Shown: one piece after another, positions 7,609-17,239 of the stretch
How the letters are laid out: every line of letters begins with the position of its first letter
Numbering within the stretch: position 1 is the first letter of the stretch
NCBI GenBank assembly: GCA_938008575.1
Contig: CALLKB010000041.1
Coordinates: 1 to 26,694, forward strand
Source of the DNA: an uncultured Cytophagaceae bacterium
Lineage (GTDB): Bacteria; Bacteroidota; Bacteroidia; Cytophagales; Spirosomataceae
Length of the DNA stretch: 26,694 nt
Direction of reading: 5' to 3'
Position numbers and translations under genes: made by a program
The notes under the pieces: generated by a model
What the model was told of the DNA's origin: nothing
The model's input: only the letters and a program-made list of their open reading frames with translations
Databases searched by the model: none

Positions 7609-9132
7609 CTATTGCGCTCCATCCGCATTAGCACGCTTCACAGCAAAATCACCTATCAAGCGGCCATGTTGGCCACCCACCGTACAATCAATCCTAAAGT
7701 GAATCAAGCCATATACTCGCGAATCCGATGCATCTTGCGCATAACCATAATATTTAGCTGAATTCTCCGGAAAAAATGAGCTTAATACCGTCGCGGCCGC
7801 ATAAGAAAACGTCGAATGACCGGATGTGTAACTCGGGAAGTTTGGAAGACCCACCGATGTTTTCAAACCAAATTGCTGAGGTCTTGGACTGTAGTAATAG
7901 TATTTTGTTTCCCAACAAGCGATGCCGGCGTCCATCAAGGCAGAACCCACATACGCAAGCATACGAGCCATGCGTAATTCGGAGTACTTAGCAGCAACCC
8001 CTGCATCACAAGCATAACGATGCCAGTGCCCTGGAGGCGTATAAGACCCTGGACCATCCGCCCAGTAGTTGGCAATCGCAGCTTGTTCACGCGTTTGATT
8101 TTTTTGAATATCGTTCAATTCTGCCAAATCTTTCTTAAACTCAGCCGTGTTTTCCAAATAAGGGATAACCGGACGAATGGACTCTAAGGTCTTGCGGTCA
8201 AAATTGATTGTACTCACGGCACCATAATTGGGCAACATCGGTGGACGAACTGGAGATTCCTGGCTTTTCCAGGGATTTACAAAACCCAAAGAAGTTGAGC
8301 GTGCAATTAAATCGGGTACAATTGCTTGATTATTAGCTGTACTCATTCCATCTGTTTTGGCGCGCGCCATCACTTTGGCAGCAACCCCAGCACCTAATGA
8401 AGCTCCCGCATCCACATCACTTCCTACATTTTTGGCAGCCCAAATCACAGAATTCTTTGCCTCTGCTAATTTTTCTTTCAAAAATGGACCCTCGCCTGGA
8501 AACATCGCCAACAAAATAACATAGCTCGCTTGTGCGACTACTGCCTCTTCAGACGGATATGCAGGTATTCCTGTTGAAGGCAACAAAGGTTTTATCGCTG
8601 CATCAACATCGGATGGCGCTTTACGGTTATATTGATATTTATACTTCCATGCCGCCACTAAAGCATCATATTGCGCAATACTCAAATAAGCTAATGCACG
8701 AGCCGTGTAAGGGGGATTAGCAAATGGGAACTTAGGATCTGCCAAAGGATCCGCGGCATTCGGTACCGGATAAACACCCGCGGCATTCGATGCAGGCGGA
8801 ACATTGTAACGTGCCGCTAATTCCCGACCAATCTCATTCCAACGAAGAACCGCTCCTGCTCCCCAAAAATCAACTGATTTTTTTTGCGCGGCAGTCAAGC
8901 CTGGAATCACAATCGTTTTCAAGGAATCAATTTCCTTTAAATAAGCAGCGTCAGTCACCAACTTAGGAACCGAAATGGCAACATCCGTAGGTGAAGCCAA
9001 AATAAATGACTTCCAAGTTCCCCCATTCACATCTATTTTAGCCGGCGAATAAGCCTTATATAAGGTATCATCCACTTCCTTGCTACAAGAAAGCAGTGTG
9101 AAAAATGCTAGTATACTATATAAATATTTCAT
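7609..9132 (-). CDS. Vanadium-dependent haloperoxidase / PAP2-superfamily lipoprotein
   Basis: This is a 507-aa exported protein with a lipoprotein signal ending LLSC (Cys16). The C-terminal domain carries the three-part vanadate/phosphate site of the PAP2 superfamily: Lys410 and Arg417 (KYYYYSPRP), Ser437-Gly438-His439 (PSYTSGHS), and Arg472 with His478 (SRVYGLIHFRIDCTVGG). The long helical N-terminal part and the SRxxxxxHF arrangement are closer to vanadium haloperoxidases than to small PAP2 lipid phosphatases. Several Bacteroidota proteins of this kind have unknown activity, so both halide oxidation and phosphate-ester hydrolysis remain possible. It follows two outer-membrane protein genes with a 4-base gap, so an envelope role is likely. 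Confidence 0.85.
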   Translation of the reverse strand: MKYLYSILAFFTLLSCSKEVDDTLYKAYSPAKIDVNGGTWKSFILASPTDVAISVPKLVTDAAYLKEIDSLKTIVIPGLTAAQKKSVDFWGAGAVLRWNEIGRELAARYNVPPASNAAGVYPVPNAADPLADPKFPFANPPYTARALAYLSIAQYDALVAAWKYKYQYNRKAPSDVDAAIKPLLPSTGIPAYPSEEAVVAQASYVILLAMFPGEGPFLKEKLAEAKNSVIWAAKNVGSDVDAGASLGAGVAAKVMARAKTDGMSTANNQAIVPDLIARSTSLGFVNPWKSQESPVRPPMLPNYGAVSTINFDRKTLESIRPVIPYLENTAEFKKDLAELNDIQKNQTREQAAIANYWADGPGSYTPPGHWHRYACDAGVAAKYSELRMARMLAYVGSALMDAGIACWETKYYYYSPRPQQFGLKTSVGLPNFPSYTSGHSTFSYAAATVLSSFFPENSAKYYGYAQDASDSRVYGLIHFRIDCTVGGQHGRLIGDFAVKRANADGAQ

Positions 9133-9136
9133 CGAA

Positions 9137-10021
9137 TTATAAGTTAATAATGTACAATAGCCCCAGCGAGAGCCCTAAGCTTTGGCCCACATTTTGACCA
9201 TCCACCACGTAGCTCAAGCGGGCATTCACACCCAGATGTTTCGGTTGGTATTTCCCATAAACCCCCACCGTCGTCATCGTCATATCATTGGTCATAAAAG
9301 GCATGTCGTTCCGACGAATATCATCGCCTTTCGTACATGAAAATGTCTCCGCAAATAATTCCAATTGATTGTCCTTCTTCAAATAACCAATGCGCAAAGC
9401 CGCATCAAATGCATCTGGAACCGCTACTTGATTCGTTTGATACATTTTACCACCGCTTAGATAAGCATCGCGATCCGCTTTCACATGAGAGCGCATTTGG
9501 TAAGCGATTGACCCATTTACATACAAATGTTTGGGCAAATCATAGGTAATGATTCCGCGTGTAATCAAGGATTTAGCTCCCAAACCAATCGACATAGGCA
9601 TGAAATCTAGCACATAATTTGAAATAGGCGTACTAAAACCTACTACCCCGTGCAAACTTAATCCGTGTTTAGAATAGGCTTTGGCCTTCAACCAAATTGA
9701 AGCATCCTGAAAACCTTTTTGACCCAGTAAATTACCTTGCGACGCATTCGTACGCACATACGGAACTACCGCGATCACATTAATTTTCTTCGTAATCCCG
9801 TAAGCTAACATCGCCGTCATCGATTCTGTCGTCAAGCGACCGATGTTCTGATTCTCCCGAAACAATTGATTTTCCCAATAATTCGTCCAGGACGAATTTC
9901 CATAAATCAATGCTCCACAAGCTAATTTTTTATTCATGTAAATGCCATCATGTGGCATTTGGCCCTTGGCAACAGGCAGAACAAAACAAAATGCCAATAA
10001 TAGTATAATGAGGTATTTCAT
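9137..10021 (-). CDS. Predicted outer-membrane beta-barrel protein (Phenol_MetA_deg-like)
   Basis: This 294-aa protein has a clear Sec signal peptide (MKYLIILLLAFCFVLPVAKGQ). The mature part alternates polar and hydrophobic residues in many short strands and ends in the aromatic/hydrophobic pattern LLYIINL. This is typical of outer-membrane barrels annotated as transporters related to the MetA-pathway phenol degradation family. No specific substrate can be assigned. It is sandwiched between a second barrel gene (7-base gap) and the haloperoxidase-like gene (4-base gap), so the three are almost certainly one operon. The barrel prediction is fairly sure; the family name is from pattern recollection. 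Confidence 0.7.
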   Translation of the reverse strand: MKYLIILLLAFCFVLPVAKGQMPHDGIYMNKKLACGALIYGNSSWTNYWENQLFRENQNIGRLTTESMTAMLAYGITKKINVIAVVPYVRTNASQGNLLGQKGFQDASIWLKAKAYSKHGLSLHGVVGFSTPISNYVLDFMPMSIGLGAKSLITRGIITYDLPKHLYVNGSIAYQMRSHVKADRDAYLSGGKMYQTNQVAVPDAFDAALRIGYLKKDNQLELFAETFSCTKGDDIRRNDMPFMTNDMTMTTVGVYGKYQPKHLGVNARLSYVVDGQNVGQSLGLSLGLLYIINL

Positions 10022-10028
10022 AGGACGA

Positions 10029-11129
10029 TTAGAAACGATGAGTTAATGTCGCCGAAATGAAGTAATCCGCAAAAGCAGCATCTCCATGCTTGCCTGTTAC
10101 CCAATCATTCGCACTCTTAATACGATTACGTTGTGTCGCTACTGGCACAGAAACGAATAACGTATTCTTTGCTGTTGAGTAACTCAAGCCTGGTTCTACT
10201 GAGAAAATATAGCCCGGCCGACGGAATCCATCACTTCCTCCAATCAAATCATAAGCAGGAATCCCTTCAATACGAGCACCCAATGACGCGCCAATTCCCG
10301 CTTTGGCAGAAACGATGTAATTCAAACCTAAACGACCTGCATACTGATCAGCCACCGACATGTAATGAACCATTTCATCCGTAACCGTTTTATCCGGCGC
10401 TACGTTAGAAGCCGTATTCACGTTCTGTGGATTCGACATGTAGAAACCGTTGTAGTAAAGTGATGTACGGCTGAAAAGTTGTTGGTACCCCTGAACCTCC
10501 AAATTGATACCTACTCCCCCATCACCTAATTGAATCGATTGATCCACGGCTTTCGTAATGGTATAATCCGTTCCATCCGATTTGCGACGATGAAATTGAT
10601 CTTGAACATTCCAATCACCCGTTGGCAATTTAAGCCCCAATCCCAAAGAGAAATTCCCTTTCATGTGTTTGATGGGGTCCAACATCCAATAAGACGCCGT
10701 GATACGCGCATCACCGATTCCATTCGCTTTGGTCTTAAAACGCTTTTGTTCTGGGTTTCCTGAAACGGCATTTCCATAATGCTCATACATGGATGAACGA
10801 TCATTGAATGCAAGTGGTAAATTCAATGCCACTGATAAGCGATCCGTGATCGAATAAGTCACGCCAAAATCAAATGCTTGCTGGTCATTAATTACATTCG
10901 TTCCCGCTGCTTCACGCTGAGGTTGATAATCAGCACCTACAAAGTGCTTGTAAGAATGTAAGCTACGGAAACCCATAGAAACTTGCCATTGGCCTGGGTG
11001 CATCATGGAATTTGAGTTAGCACCAGTTCCAACTGAACAACTCATGTGACGAACAGCGACACAACCTTGACCTAATACAACAGATGAGATTACTCCTACG
11101 AATAGAAGTGATAATATAATTTTTTTCAT
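10029..11129 (-). CDS. Predicted outer-membrane beta-barrel protein with paired N-terminal cysteines
   Basis: The start is placed at ATG 11127-11129. It gives a clean signal peptide (MKKIILSLLFVGVISSVVLGQ), while the longer frame up to 11180 adds 17 residues that would spoil it. The 366-aa product has mature sequence beginning GCVAVRHMSC, so two cysteines eight residues apart lie at or near the new N-terminus. A barrel-like body rich in Gly and aromatic residues follows, with a C-terminal HRF typical of outer-membrane insertion signals. The repeated pattern FDFGVTYSITDRLSVALNLPLAF is typical of outer-membrane transporters of unknown substrate. The gene lies 78 bases after the 169-aa exported protein and 7 bases before the next barrel gene. 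Confidence 0.72.
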   Translation of the reverse strand: MKKIILSLLFVGVISSVVLGQGCVAVRHMSCSVGTGANSNSMMHPGQWQVSMGFRSLHSYKHFVGADYQPQREAAGTNVINDQQAFDFGVTYSITDRLSVALNLPLAFNDRSSMYEHYGNAVSGNPEQKRFKTKANGIGDARITASYWMLDPIKHMKGNFSLGLGLKLPTGDWNVQDQFHRRKSDGTDYTITKAVDQSIQLGDGGVGINLEVQGYQQLFSRTSLYYNGFYMSNPQNVNTASNVAPDKTVTDEMVHYMSVADQYAGRLGLNYIVSAKAGIGASLGARIEGIPAYDLIGGSDGFRRPGYIFSVEPGLSYSTAKNTLFVSVPVATQRNRIKSANDWVTGKHGDAAFADYFISATLTHRF

Positions 11130-11207
11130 TTTGCTTAAATTTTTAAATACATGTACGTTTCCCTCTGATAAAATTATCAAGGGTAAATAATCGAGTATCG
11201 AGAAAAT

Positions 11208-11717
11208 TTAAGCTTGCCGTGGAGGCGAAAAGAAATCGGCAGAAAATGCCAACGTAGGTAATGTTTCGTGAGATGGCGATTGCTGAGTAGCAGGCCATTC
11301 CATAATATAAAGAACCCATGCAGATGCATGCGCACAATATTCTTTTACAAGGGTATTAATTAATTTAGATTTGGCAGGAGCTTTATCAGGTTGGTCCGAC
11401 ATGTGTTCATTCACTTGTTCTGCCAAATCAAAGAAACGATCACGGGCATTTTGATCCGCAACCAACGTTGTAACGATTTTACCATCAATGACCTGTTGGT
11501 CTTTCATTTGGTAAAAATTATCCCCTTGACGAATCTCTCCTGATACAGCTTGTGGCGCATCCCAATCTGTTTGATAGGGCAAAGAGATGGGCATTTCAAC
11601 TACAATTGTTTCCCCAGCTTCAAATGTATTCGTATCCTGCGCAATAAAGCGCAATGCAAATCCACCTGCCTGATACAGGAGTACGAACAATAGCATTATG
11701 GAGAGGATTCTTTTCAT
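11208..11717 (-). CDS. Conserved exported protein of unknown function
   Basis: This 169-aa protein has an N-terminal hydrophobic segment (MKRILSIMLLFVLLYQAGG) that is a signal peptide or anchor. A domain of about 100 residues follows, with EAGETIVVEMPISLPYQTDW and EIRQGDNFYQMKDQQV. The C-terminus is Pro-rich (FSADFFSPPRQA). I recall similarly built short proteins ahead of outer-membrane transport or metal-handling genes in Bacteroidota, but I cannot name a family with certainty. It begins 21 bases after dnaG, so it may share that transcript, and precedes the barrel/haloperoxidase genes by 78 bases. It could mark the junction between the replication operon and the envelope module. Confidence 0.6.
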   Translation of the reverse strand: MKRILSIMLLFVLLYQAGGFALRFIAQDTNTFEAGETIVVEMPISLPYQTDWDAPQAVSGEIRQGDNFYQMKDQQVIDGKIVTTLVADQNARDRFFDLAEQVNEHMSDQPDKAPAKSKLINTLVKEYCAHASAWVLYIMEWPATQQSPSHETLPTLAFSADFFSPPRQA

Positions 11718-11738
11718 TTTAACGTGGGCGAAAATACG

Positions 11739-13688
11739 CTATTTTTCAATAACTGTCCCCAATTCCTGCGAAATATTTTTCTGAATTTCCTTTAAATGAA
11801 TGAATTCAAGCAATAAATCATTCATTTCATTCGGATCTCCTACATATTGATCCATGCGTTCCATGACATCTTTAATATGCTGATCGTTGTAAACCTTTCG
11901 CAAACGCAAAATATTTTTGTAAGCGAAATCTTCTAAAAGTTCCTCATCCTTCTTCACTTTAATCTCATGTCGGTCTCGCCAAACGGTCGACAAAACATGT
12001 TTATCGGATGAAGCATCAATAGCAAAACGCTGCACCTCTTCTTCCGGGTGATGCAGATAAAAGGATGGCTCTGGGATAATACCACGGCCAAATTCCGTAC
12101 GACAGGTATCCATGATGCCTTTGAATAAAGGTGTTTGAAAATGTACCTCCTCTAATTCATGCAACAGATATTGCAACAAACTCACACCAGGCGCTTTTTC
12201 AGGACTTATTTCCAAATGGCCATAATTGACCAATAATCGCATGCATTCCAATTCTTGGTAATAAGCCAAATTTTGAACTTCCACCGGTGCATCGACCTCA
12301 GGGCCCGGCTCAAACAAAGCCTGTAACTCGGCCTCATTCTGAGGCGACAAAGTTGGAATCGATTTTTGTTGCACTTTCTTCAAATGCAACTTATTCATTT
12401 CTGCCAAGAGTACATCCTCCTCCAAACGCATCAATTGTGAGGTCTTTTGGATAAACAAGCTCCGCTGGATGGCATCCGGTATCTTCGAGATACTTTGCAC
12501 CATTTCCTTAATCAATTCGGATTTCTTGAAGGGATCATCCCCCGCTTCCTTCATGAATAGATTCGCTTGGAACGAGATAACATCCCGAGCTTCTTTCTGA
12601 ATATATTCAATAAATGCCTCACTGCCGATGGAACGCACAAACGAATCGGGATCCTGCCCTTCCGGAAAGACAACCAAATTCACTTGTAAACCTTCTTCTA
12701 AGATCAAATCCATTCCACGCAGAGCCGCTTTGATCCCTGCGGAATCTCCATCATACAGGACCGTGACGTGGTTGGTAAAACGGCCGATCAACTTAATCTG
12801 CTCGATTGTCAATGAAGTACCTGAAGAAGCAACTACGTTTTTAATTCCAGCCTGATGCAAGGAAATCACATCAGTATATCCTTCTACGAGGTAACAAACA
12901 TCTTTTTGTCGGATTTCATTCTTAGCCTGCGCGATGCCATAAAGGGTCGCCGACTTATGATATACAACGGTTTCAGGCGAGTTGAGGTATTTGGCTTGAT
13001 TCTTCGCATCCGATTTAAGAATACGCGCACCAAAGGCAATGACCTTGCCTGCAACACTATGAATAGGGAAAATAACGCGATTCCGGAAACGATCATATAC
13101 TTTTCCTTCGTCGTTTTTATTCGTCACCAAACCTGCTTTCTCGATAATATCTTGACTGAAACCATGCTTGAGCGCTGTTTTCAAAAAGACATCCCAGCCT
13201 TCGGGGCTATAGCCTAGATCAAAGGCTTGGATCGTAGCATCCGAGAAACCCCGCTCCTTAAAATAAGGCAAAGCAATGGACTTCCCTTCGTCGGATTCTG
13301 TTAATTGTTTTTTGAAAAATTCTTTGGCATACTCTAAGATGATCAACAAACTCTCCCGCTCATTTTGGCGCAAGAGTTGGTCATCTGTCATCTCCTCTTC
13401 CTGAATATCGATGCCATATTTTTTGGCTAGATGACGCAAAGCTTCGCCGTAGCCTAAGCCTTCAATATCCATGATAAAACGAACCGAATCACCCGCTTTA
13501 CCACAACCAAAACATTTGTAAATACCTTTGCTAGGTGAAATGGAAAAAGAAGGCGTCTTCTCTCCATGAAATGGGCAACAAGCCCAATAATTAGCCCCTT
13601 TTTTCTTTACTGTTACATAATCCCCGATCACGTCTGCCACGGCAGCCGTTTGCTTTATTCGCTCGACGGTTTCGGGATCAATACGCAT
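11739..13688 (-). CDS. dnaG: DNA primase DnaG
   Basis: This 649-aa primase makes RNA primers for lagging-strand and origin DNA synthesis. The N-terminal CHC2 zinc-binding domain has Cys38-x2-His41-x17-Cys59-x2-Cys62 (CPFHGEKTPSF, YKCFGCG). The RNA polymerase core follows with the KYLNSPET loop, and the TOPRIM domain carries the catalytic Glu of LVEGYTDV and the acidic pair of LYDGDSAG. The C-terminal third is the helicase-interacting region, poorly conserved as expected. The start codon lies one base after the stop of the nucleoside transporter gene, showing tight coupling. In many bacteria dnaG sits with rpsU and rpoD. Here it sits with gyrB, ppk1 and a CNT transporter. Confidence 0.97.
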   Translation of the reverse strand: MRIDPETVERIKQTAAVADVIGDYVTVKKKGANYWACCPFHGEKTPSFSISPSKGIYKCFGCGKAGDSVRFIMDIEGLGYGEALRHLAKKYGIDIQEEEMTDDQLLRQNERESLLIILEYAKEFFKKQLTESDEGKSIALPYFKERGFSDATIQAFDLGYSPEGWDVFLKTALKHGFSQDIIEKAGLVTNKNDEGKVYDRFRNRVIFPIHSVAGKVIAFGARILKSDAKNQAKYLNSPETVVYHKSATLYGIAQAKNEIRQKDVCYLVEGYTDVISLHQAGIKNVVASSGTSLTIEQIKLIGRFTNHVTVLYDGDSAGIKAALRGMDLILEEGLQVNLVVFPEGQDPDSFVRSIGSEAFIEYIQKEARDVISFQANLFMKEAGDDPFKKSELIKEMVQSISKIPDAIQRSLFIQKTSQLMRLEEDVLLAEMNKLHLKKVQQKSIPTLSPQNEAELQALFEPGPEVDAPVEVQNLAYYQELECMRLLVNYGHLEISPEKAPGVSLLQYLLHELEEVHFQTPLFKGIMDTCRTEFGRGIIPEPSFYLHHPEEEVQRFAIDASSDKHVLSTVWRDRHEIKVKKDEELLEDFAYKNILRLRKVYNDQHIKDVMERMDQYVGDPNEMNDLLLEFIHLKEIQKNISQELGTVIEK

Positions 13689-13689
13689 A

Positions 13690-14928
13690 TTACAATAATA
13701 AACCGGCTAATGTTGCTGATAAATACGAAGCTAAGGTTCCTGCAATCAAGGCTTTGAAACCTAATTTTGCCAAATCGGAACGACGAGTTGGCGCTAATTC
13801 ACCAATCCCTCCAATTTGAATGGCCACTGAAGAAAAATTGGCAAATCCACACAAAGCAAAACTTGTAATGGCAATTGTCTTCGGATCTAATGTTGCTTTC
13901 AAATGCACCATATCTAAGTAGGCGACAAACTCATTCACTACCATTTTTTTACCCATCAAAGCTCCCGCCACTTCGACATCCTGAGCAGGAACACCCATTG
14001 CAAAAGCGAATACAGAAAATACCTTACCTAAAATCAAATTCATGGAAAGGGATGGCATGTTGATCCAAGAACCTATTTGTCCCAAACCTAAATCGACCAA
14101 CGCAATTAAGGCAATAAAACCAATCAACATCGCAATCACATTCAAACCTACTTTCAAGCCTTCGCTAGCACCTGCTGCAATTGCATCCACTAAATTCGCA
14201 TGTGTTTTGATGATGTCCATTTTAACCATGCCTTCGGTCTCCGACTTCTCTGTTTCCGGGAACATAATTTTTGAAATCACCAAAGCACCCGGCGCAGCCA
14301 TTAAACTCGCGGCTAATAAATAAGCGGCTGGAACTCCTAAGGAAATATAAACGGCCATAACACCCCCAGCGATACAGGCGAAAGAACCTGTCATGGATGC
14401 CATCAACTCCGAATTCGTCATGTTTTTCAAATAAGGCTTAATCATGATTTGAGCCTCAACTTGACCTACGAAGGTCGAAGCTACATTGGATAAAGCCTCA
14501 GCTCCGCTCACACCCATCAACCAGTGTACACCCTTTCCCATCGTGGATACGACACGCTGAAGCACGCCCAAGTGATAAAACATATTCACAAGAACAGCTA
14601 CAAAAATGATAGTAGGAACGACTTTGAAGAAGAATATATAATCATTGCCTGCCCCAAAAGCCTGTGACATCAATTTACGATCAACCAAAGATCCAAAAAC
14701 AAATTGAGCCCCTTTATCTGCCTGACCTAATAAGGTATTAATCGAATCGCCTAACCATTGGAAAGTTGCTTGCCCGACTTCCGTTTTCAAAATAAATACG
14801 GCTAAGCCTACTTGTATTAATAGCCCCACACCTACAGTACGGTAATTAATTGCTTTGCGGTTATTGGACATTAAAAAGGAAACGCCTAAAATCAAGACAA
14901 TCCCCAGTAAGCCTGTAAATCTTTCCAT
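13690..14928 (-). CDS. Concentrative nucleoside transporter (CNT/NupC family)
   Basis: This 412-aa inner-membrane protein should import nucleosides with H+ or Na+. CNT signatures are visible: GQVEAQIMIKPYL in the first half, and FALCGFANFSSVAIQIGGIGELAP near the C-terminus, the two regions that form the nucleoside site and re-entrant hairpins. The N-terminal gate region, FFFKVVPTIIFVAVLVNMFYHLGVLQ, is also family-typical. It lies 20 bases after ppk1 and one base before dnaG, in the same direction, so it should be expressed with replication genes and could feed salvage nucleosides to DNA synthesis. Symbol left empty because several paralogue names exist. Confidence 0.93.
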   Translation of the reverse strand: MERFTGLLGIVLILGVSFLMSNNRKAINYRTVGVGLLIQVGLAVFILKTEVGQATFQWLGDSINTLLGQADKGAQFVFGSLVDRKLMSQAFGAGNDYIFFFKVVPTIIFVAVLVNMFYHLGVLQRVVSTMGKGVHWLMGVSGAEALSNVASTFVGQVEAQIMIKPYLKNMTNSELMASMTGSFACIAGGVMAVYISLGVPAAYLLAASLMAAPGALVISKIMFPETEKSETEGMVKMDIIKTHANLVDAIAAGASEGLKVGLNVIAMLIGFIALIALVDLGLGQIGSWINMPSLSMNLILGKVFSVFAFAMGVPAQDVEVAGALMGKKMVVNEFVAYLDMVHLKATLDPKTIAITSFALCGFANFSSVAIQIGGIGELAPTRRSDLAKLGFKALIAGTLASYLSATLAGLLL

Positions 14929-14948
14929 TCGTTTGTTGTTGGTGTAAA

Positions 14949-17237
14949 TTAGTTTTCAGATTGCGTCAAATTGACGGTATATTTTTCAAAGGTAAGCTGT
15001 TCAATCAAATCTTCCTCAGTAATTTCATAAAATGCTTGGTGAATATTAAATGGCTCACTACTTTCTACCTTCCAATAATTCCCATCTTCCTGCATTTCAT
15101 AGGAGTTCACGGTATCACGCAAATTCCAGTCTAAAATGGTAATTGCCATGTTCTTAGCACGTGGGTTCACCATTTCAAAAAGGGATTCTATCCGACGATC
15201 AAAGCTTCGCACCATCACATCCGCCGAACCGCCATAAACTTTTGGTTCACCTCCCCGATGGAAATAATATAGACGCGTATGCTCCAAATAATTTCCTACG
15301 ATCGATTTGATGTAAATATTATCTGACAATCCCGAACGTTGCGGACGAATGCAGCAAATACCACGAATAATCAATAATACAGGCACACCTGCTTTGGAAG
15401 CTTTATATAGTGCTTCCATCGTTTCTAAATCTTGTAAGGAATTAATTTTCCAACAAATACCTGCCGGAACACCTTGCTTATGGTTTTCAATTTCTTCATC
15501 GATCATCTCGATAAGTCGGTTACGCATATCGCGCGGAGCCGTAATTAAATGCTCATAGTGCGTAGGCATCGAATGCCCTGTAATTACATTGAAAAACTCC
15601 GAGATATCTTGCGTAATCCTCGAATCCGTCGTCAATAAGCCTAAATCGGTATAAAGTTTCGCCGTATCTTCATTGTAATTACCAGATGATAAATGTGCAT
15701 AACTCATGACATGAGATCCTTCATTTCGAATAACCTGCAGTAATTTGGTATGCGTTTTTAAACCCGGAATTCCGTAAATCACAAAACAACCCGCTTTTTG
15801 TAAACGTGTCGCCTCCCGAATATTATTCTCCTCATCAAAGCGCGCTTTTACCTCAAACAACACGGAAACGTGCTTCCCTTGTTCTGCAGCACGTAACAAA
15901 GCAGACGCAATCCGAGAATTTTTCGAAATACGATAGAGCGTAATTTTGATGGCCAAAACATTGGGATCATCAGCTGCTTGTTCCAATAACTGAATAACCG
16001 GCTCAAAATTATTGTATGGGTGATGCAAGAGGATATCCCCGCGCTTCATCGTCTCAAAAATATCACTTATGTGAATCGATTTCAACCCCAAAGGAGGAAC
16101 CACAGCAGGATTCGCGGCGAGCTTTGATTTAAATTCAGGGTGTTTAAGTATTTGCCAAAATGCCGTAAAATCAAGAATGGATTTCTTGATGAAGATATCC
16201 GCTAACTCTAAATTCCAGCGTTTCAACATTTCACTCAATAGAAAATCCGAATGATTTTCCTCTACCTCAACACGAGTTACTCGCCCTAAACGACGATCTT
16301 TAATTTTCTTTTTGATCTCATCCACAAAATCCGTTTCCGCATCTTCGTGTTCTACCACATCGAAATCTCCATTTCGCGTAATACGGAACAAGGTTGTCGA
16401 CTCGATTTCAACATTCCGATAAAGAACTTGTAAATAATGACGAATAATTTGCTCAATGGGTAAAAACAAGACTTTATCATCCCGCTCAATCACATATAAA
16501 CGCGTCAAATTCAAAGGTATTTGAACAAACGAAATCTTGCGATCCTTTTCATATTTGCCTTTGGAATTTTTCTTATCAGCAATTCCAACCGTAACGACTC
16601 CAAAAATGAGCGTTTTGGCTAACAAACTAGGGAATGTATGCGTATGGTCAAAAACCATGGGGGTTAACATCGGGTAAATCGTCCGATGAAAATAAGCCTC
16701 CGCGTCTGCAAGTTCGTCGGCCGACAAATCATCTAATGTAGCCAACATCAAACCATTATCCGGAAACAATGGTAGAATTTCTTCGATGAAGAGTCGGTGT
16801 TTTTCTTGGCTGAATTCTTGTGCTGACGCAATCAGTGTTTGCTTGAAGGGAACCTCACGCAAGCCAGAATAATCCGTGCGTTCTTTCCCAAAATCGATGT
16901 AATTATATAGAGACCCAATACGAATCGTAAAGAATTCATCGAGGTTGGAAGCCGTAATCGCTAAGAACTTCAATCGGTCGAAAAGACTTTTCTCTGCATC
17001 TCTTGCTTGATCCAAAACTCGCTCATCGAACTTCAACCACGATAAATCCCGTGAGATAAATCGGGCTTTAGCTATGGTATCCTGCGCCTTTTGCATGGAC
17101 TTTTCCACCTTGCGCTTTGCTTCACGAGGAGCCATCAAATTAATCTTCCAATTCTTGGGTTGTAGGAACGACAAAAGATTCCCCTGGGAGGAATCTTCTG
17201 TTTCGTTAATAATTTGATCTAATTTTGAATCACTCAT
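14949..17237 (-). CDS. ppk1: Polyphosphate kinase 1
   Basis: This enzyme transfers the gamma-phosphate of ATP reversibly to polyphosphate and is membrane-associated in known cases. The 762-aa product holds the N-domain (RFISRDLSWLKFDERVL from residue 60), the head domain and two phospholipase-D-like C-domains. The autophosphorylated residue is His496 (GLKTHTKLL) and the second essential one is His515 (YAHLSSGNYNEDTAKLYTD). Their spacing of 19 equals that of E. coli His435 and His454. An N-terminal extension of about 55 residues, partly charged and amphipathic, precedes the usual start of the family. No ppx exopolyphosphatase is next to it. It is two bases downstream of the 72-aa orphan and 20 bases upstream of the CNT gene. 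Confidence 0.97.
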   Translation of the reverse strand: MSDSKLDQIINETEDSSQGNLLSFLQPKNWKINLMAPREAKRKVEKSMQKAQDTIAKARFISRDLSWLKFDERVLDQARDAEKSLFDRLKFLAITASNLDEFFTIRIGSLYNYIDFGKERTDYSGLREVPFKQTLIASAQEFSQEKHRLFIEEILPLFPDNGLMLATLDDLSADELADAEAYFHRTIYPMLTPMVFDHTHTFPSLLAKTLIFGVVTVGIADKKNSKGKYEKDRKISFVQIPLNLTRLYVIERDDKVLFLPIEQIIRHYLQVLYRNVEIESTTLFRITRNGDFDVVEHEDAETDFVDEIKKKIKDRRLGRVTRVEVEENHSDFLLSEMLKRWNLELADIFIKKSILDFTAFWQILKHPEFKSKLAANPAVVPPLGLKSIHISDIFETMKRGDILLHHPYNNFEPVIQLLEQAADDPNVLAIKITLYRISKNSRIASALLRAAEQGKHVSVLFEVKARFDEENNIREATRLQKAGCFVIYGIPGLKTHTKLLQVIRNEGSHVMSYAHLSSGNYNEDTAKLYTDLGLLTTDSRITQDISEFFNVITGHSMPTHYEHLITAPRDMRNRLIEMIDEEIENHKQGVPAGICWKINSLQDLETMEALYKASKAGVPVLLIIRGICCIRPQRSGLSDNIYIKSIVGNYLEHTRLYYFHRGGEPKVYGGSADVMVRSFDRRIESLFEMVNPRAKNMAITILDWNLRDTVNSYEMQEDGNYWKVESSEPFNIHQAFYEITEEDLIEQLTFEKYTVNLTQSEN

Positions 17238-17239
17238 GA

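Noticed and set aside
11130..11180. Longer N-terminus for the cysteine-containing barrel protein
   Set aside because: The extra 17 residues would sit in front of a complete signal peptide, so ATG 11127-11129 is preferred.
12855..13217. 120-aa plus-strand open frame inside dnaG
   Set aside because: It is fully antisense to conserved primase coding sequence, has no recognisable domain and no ribosome-binding context, so it is a shadow frame.
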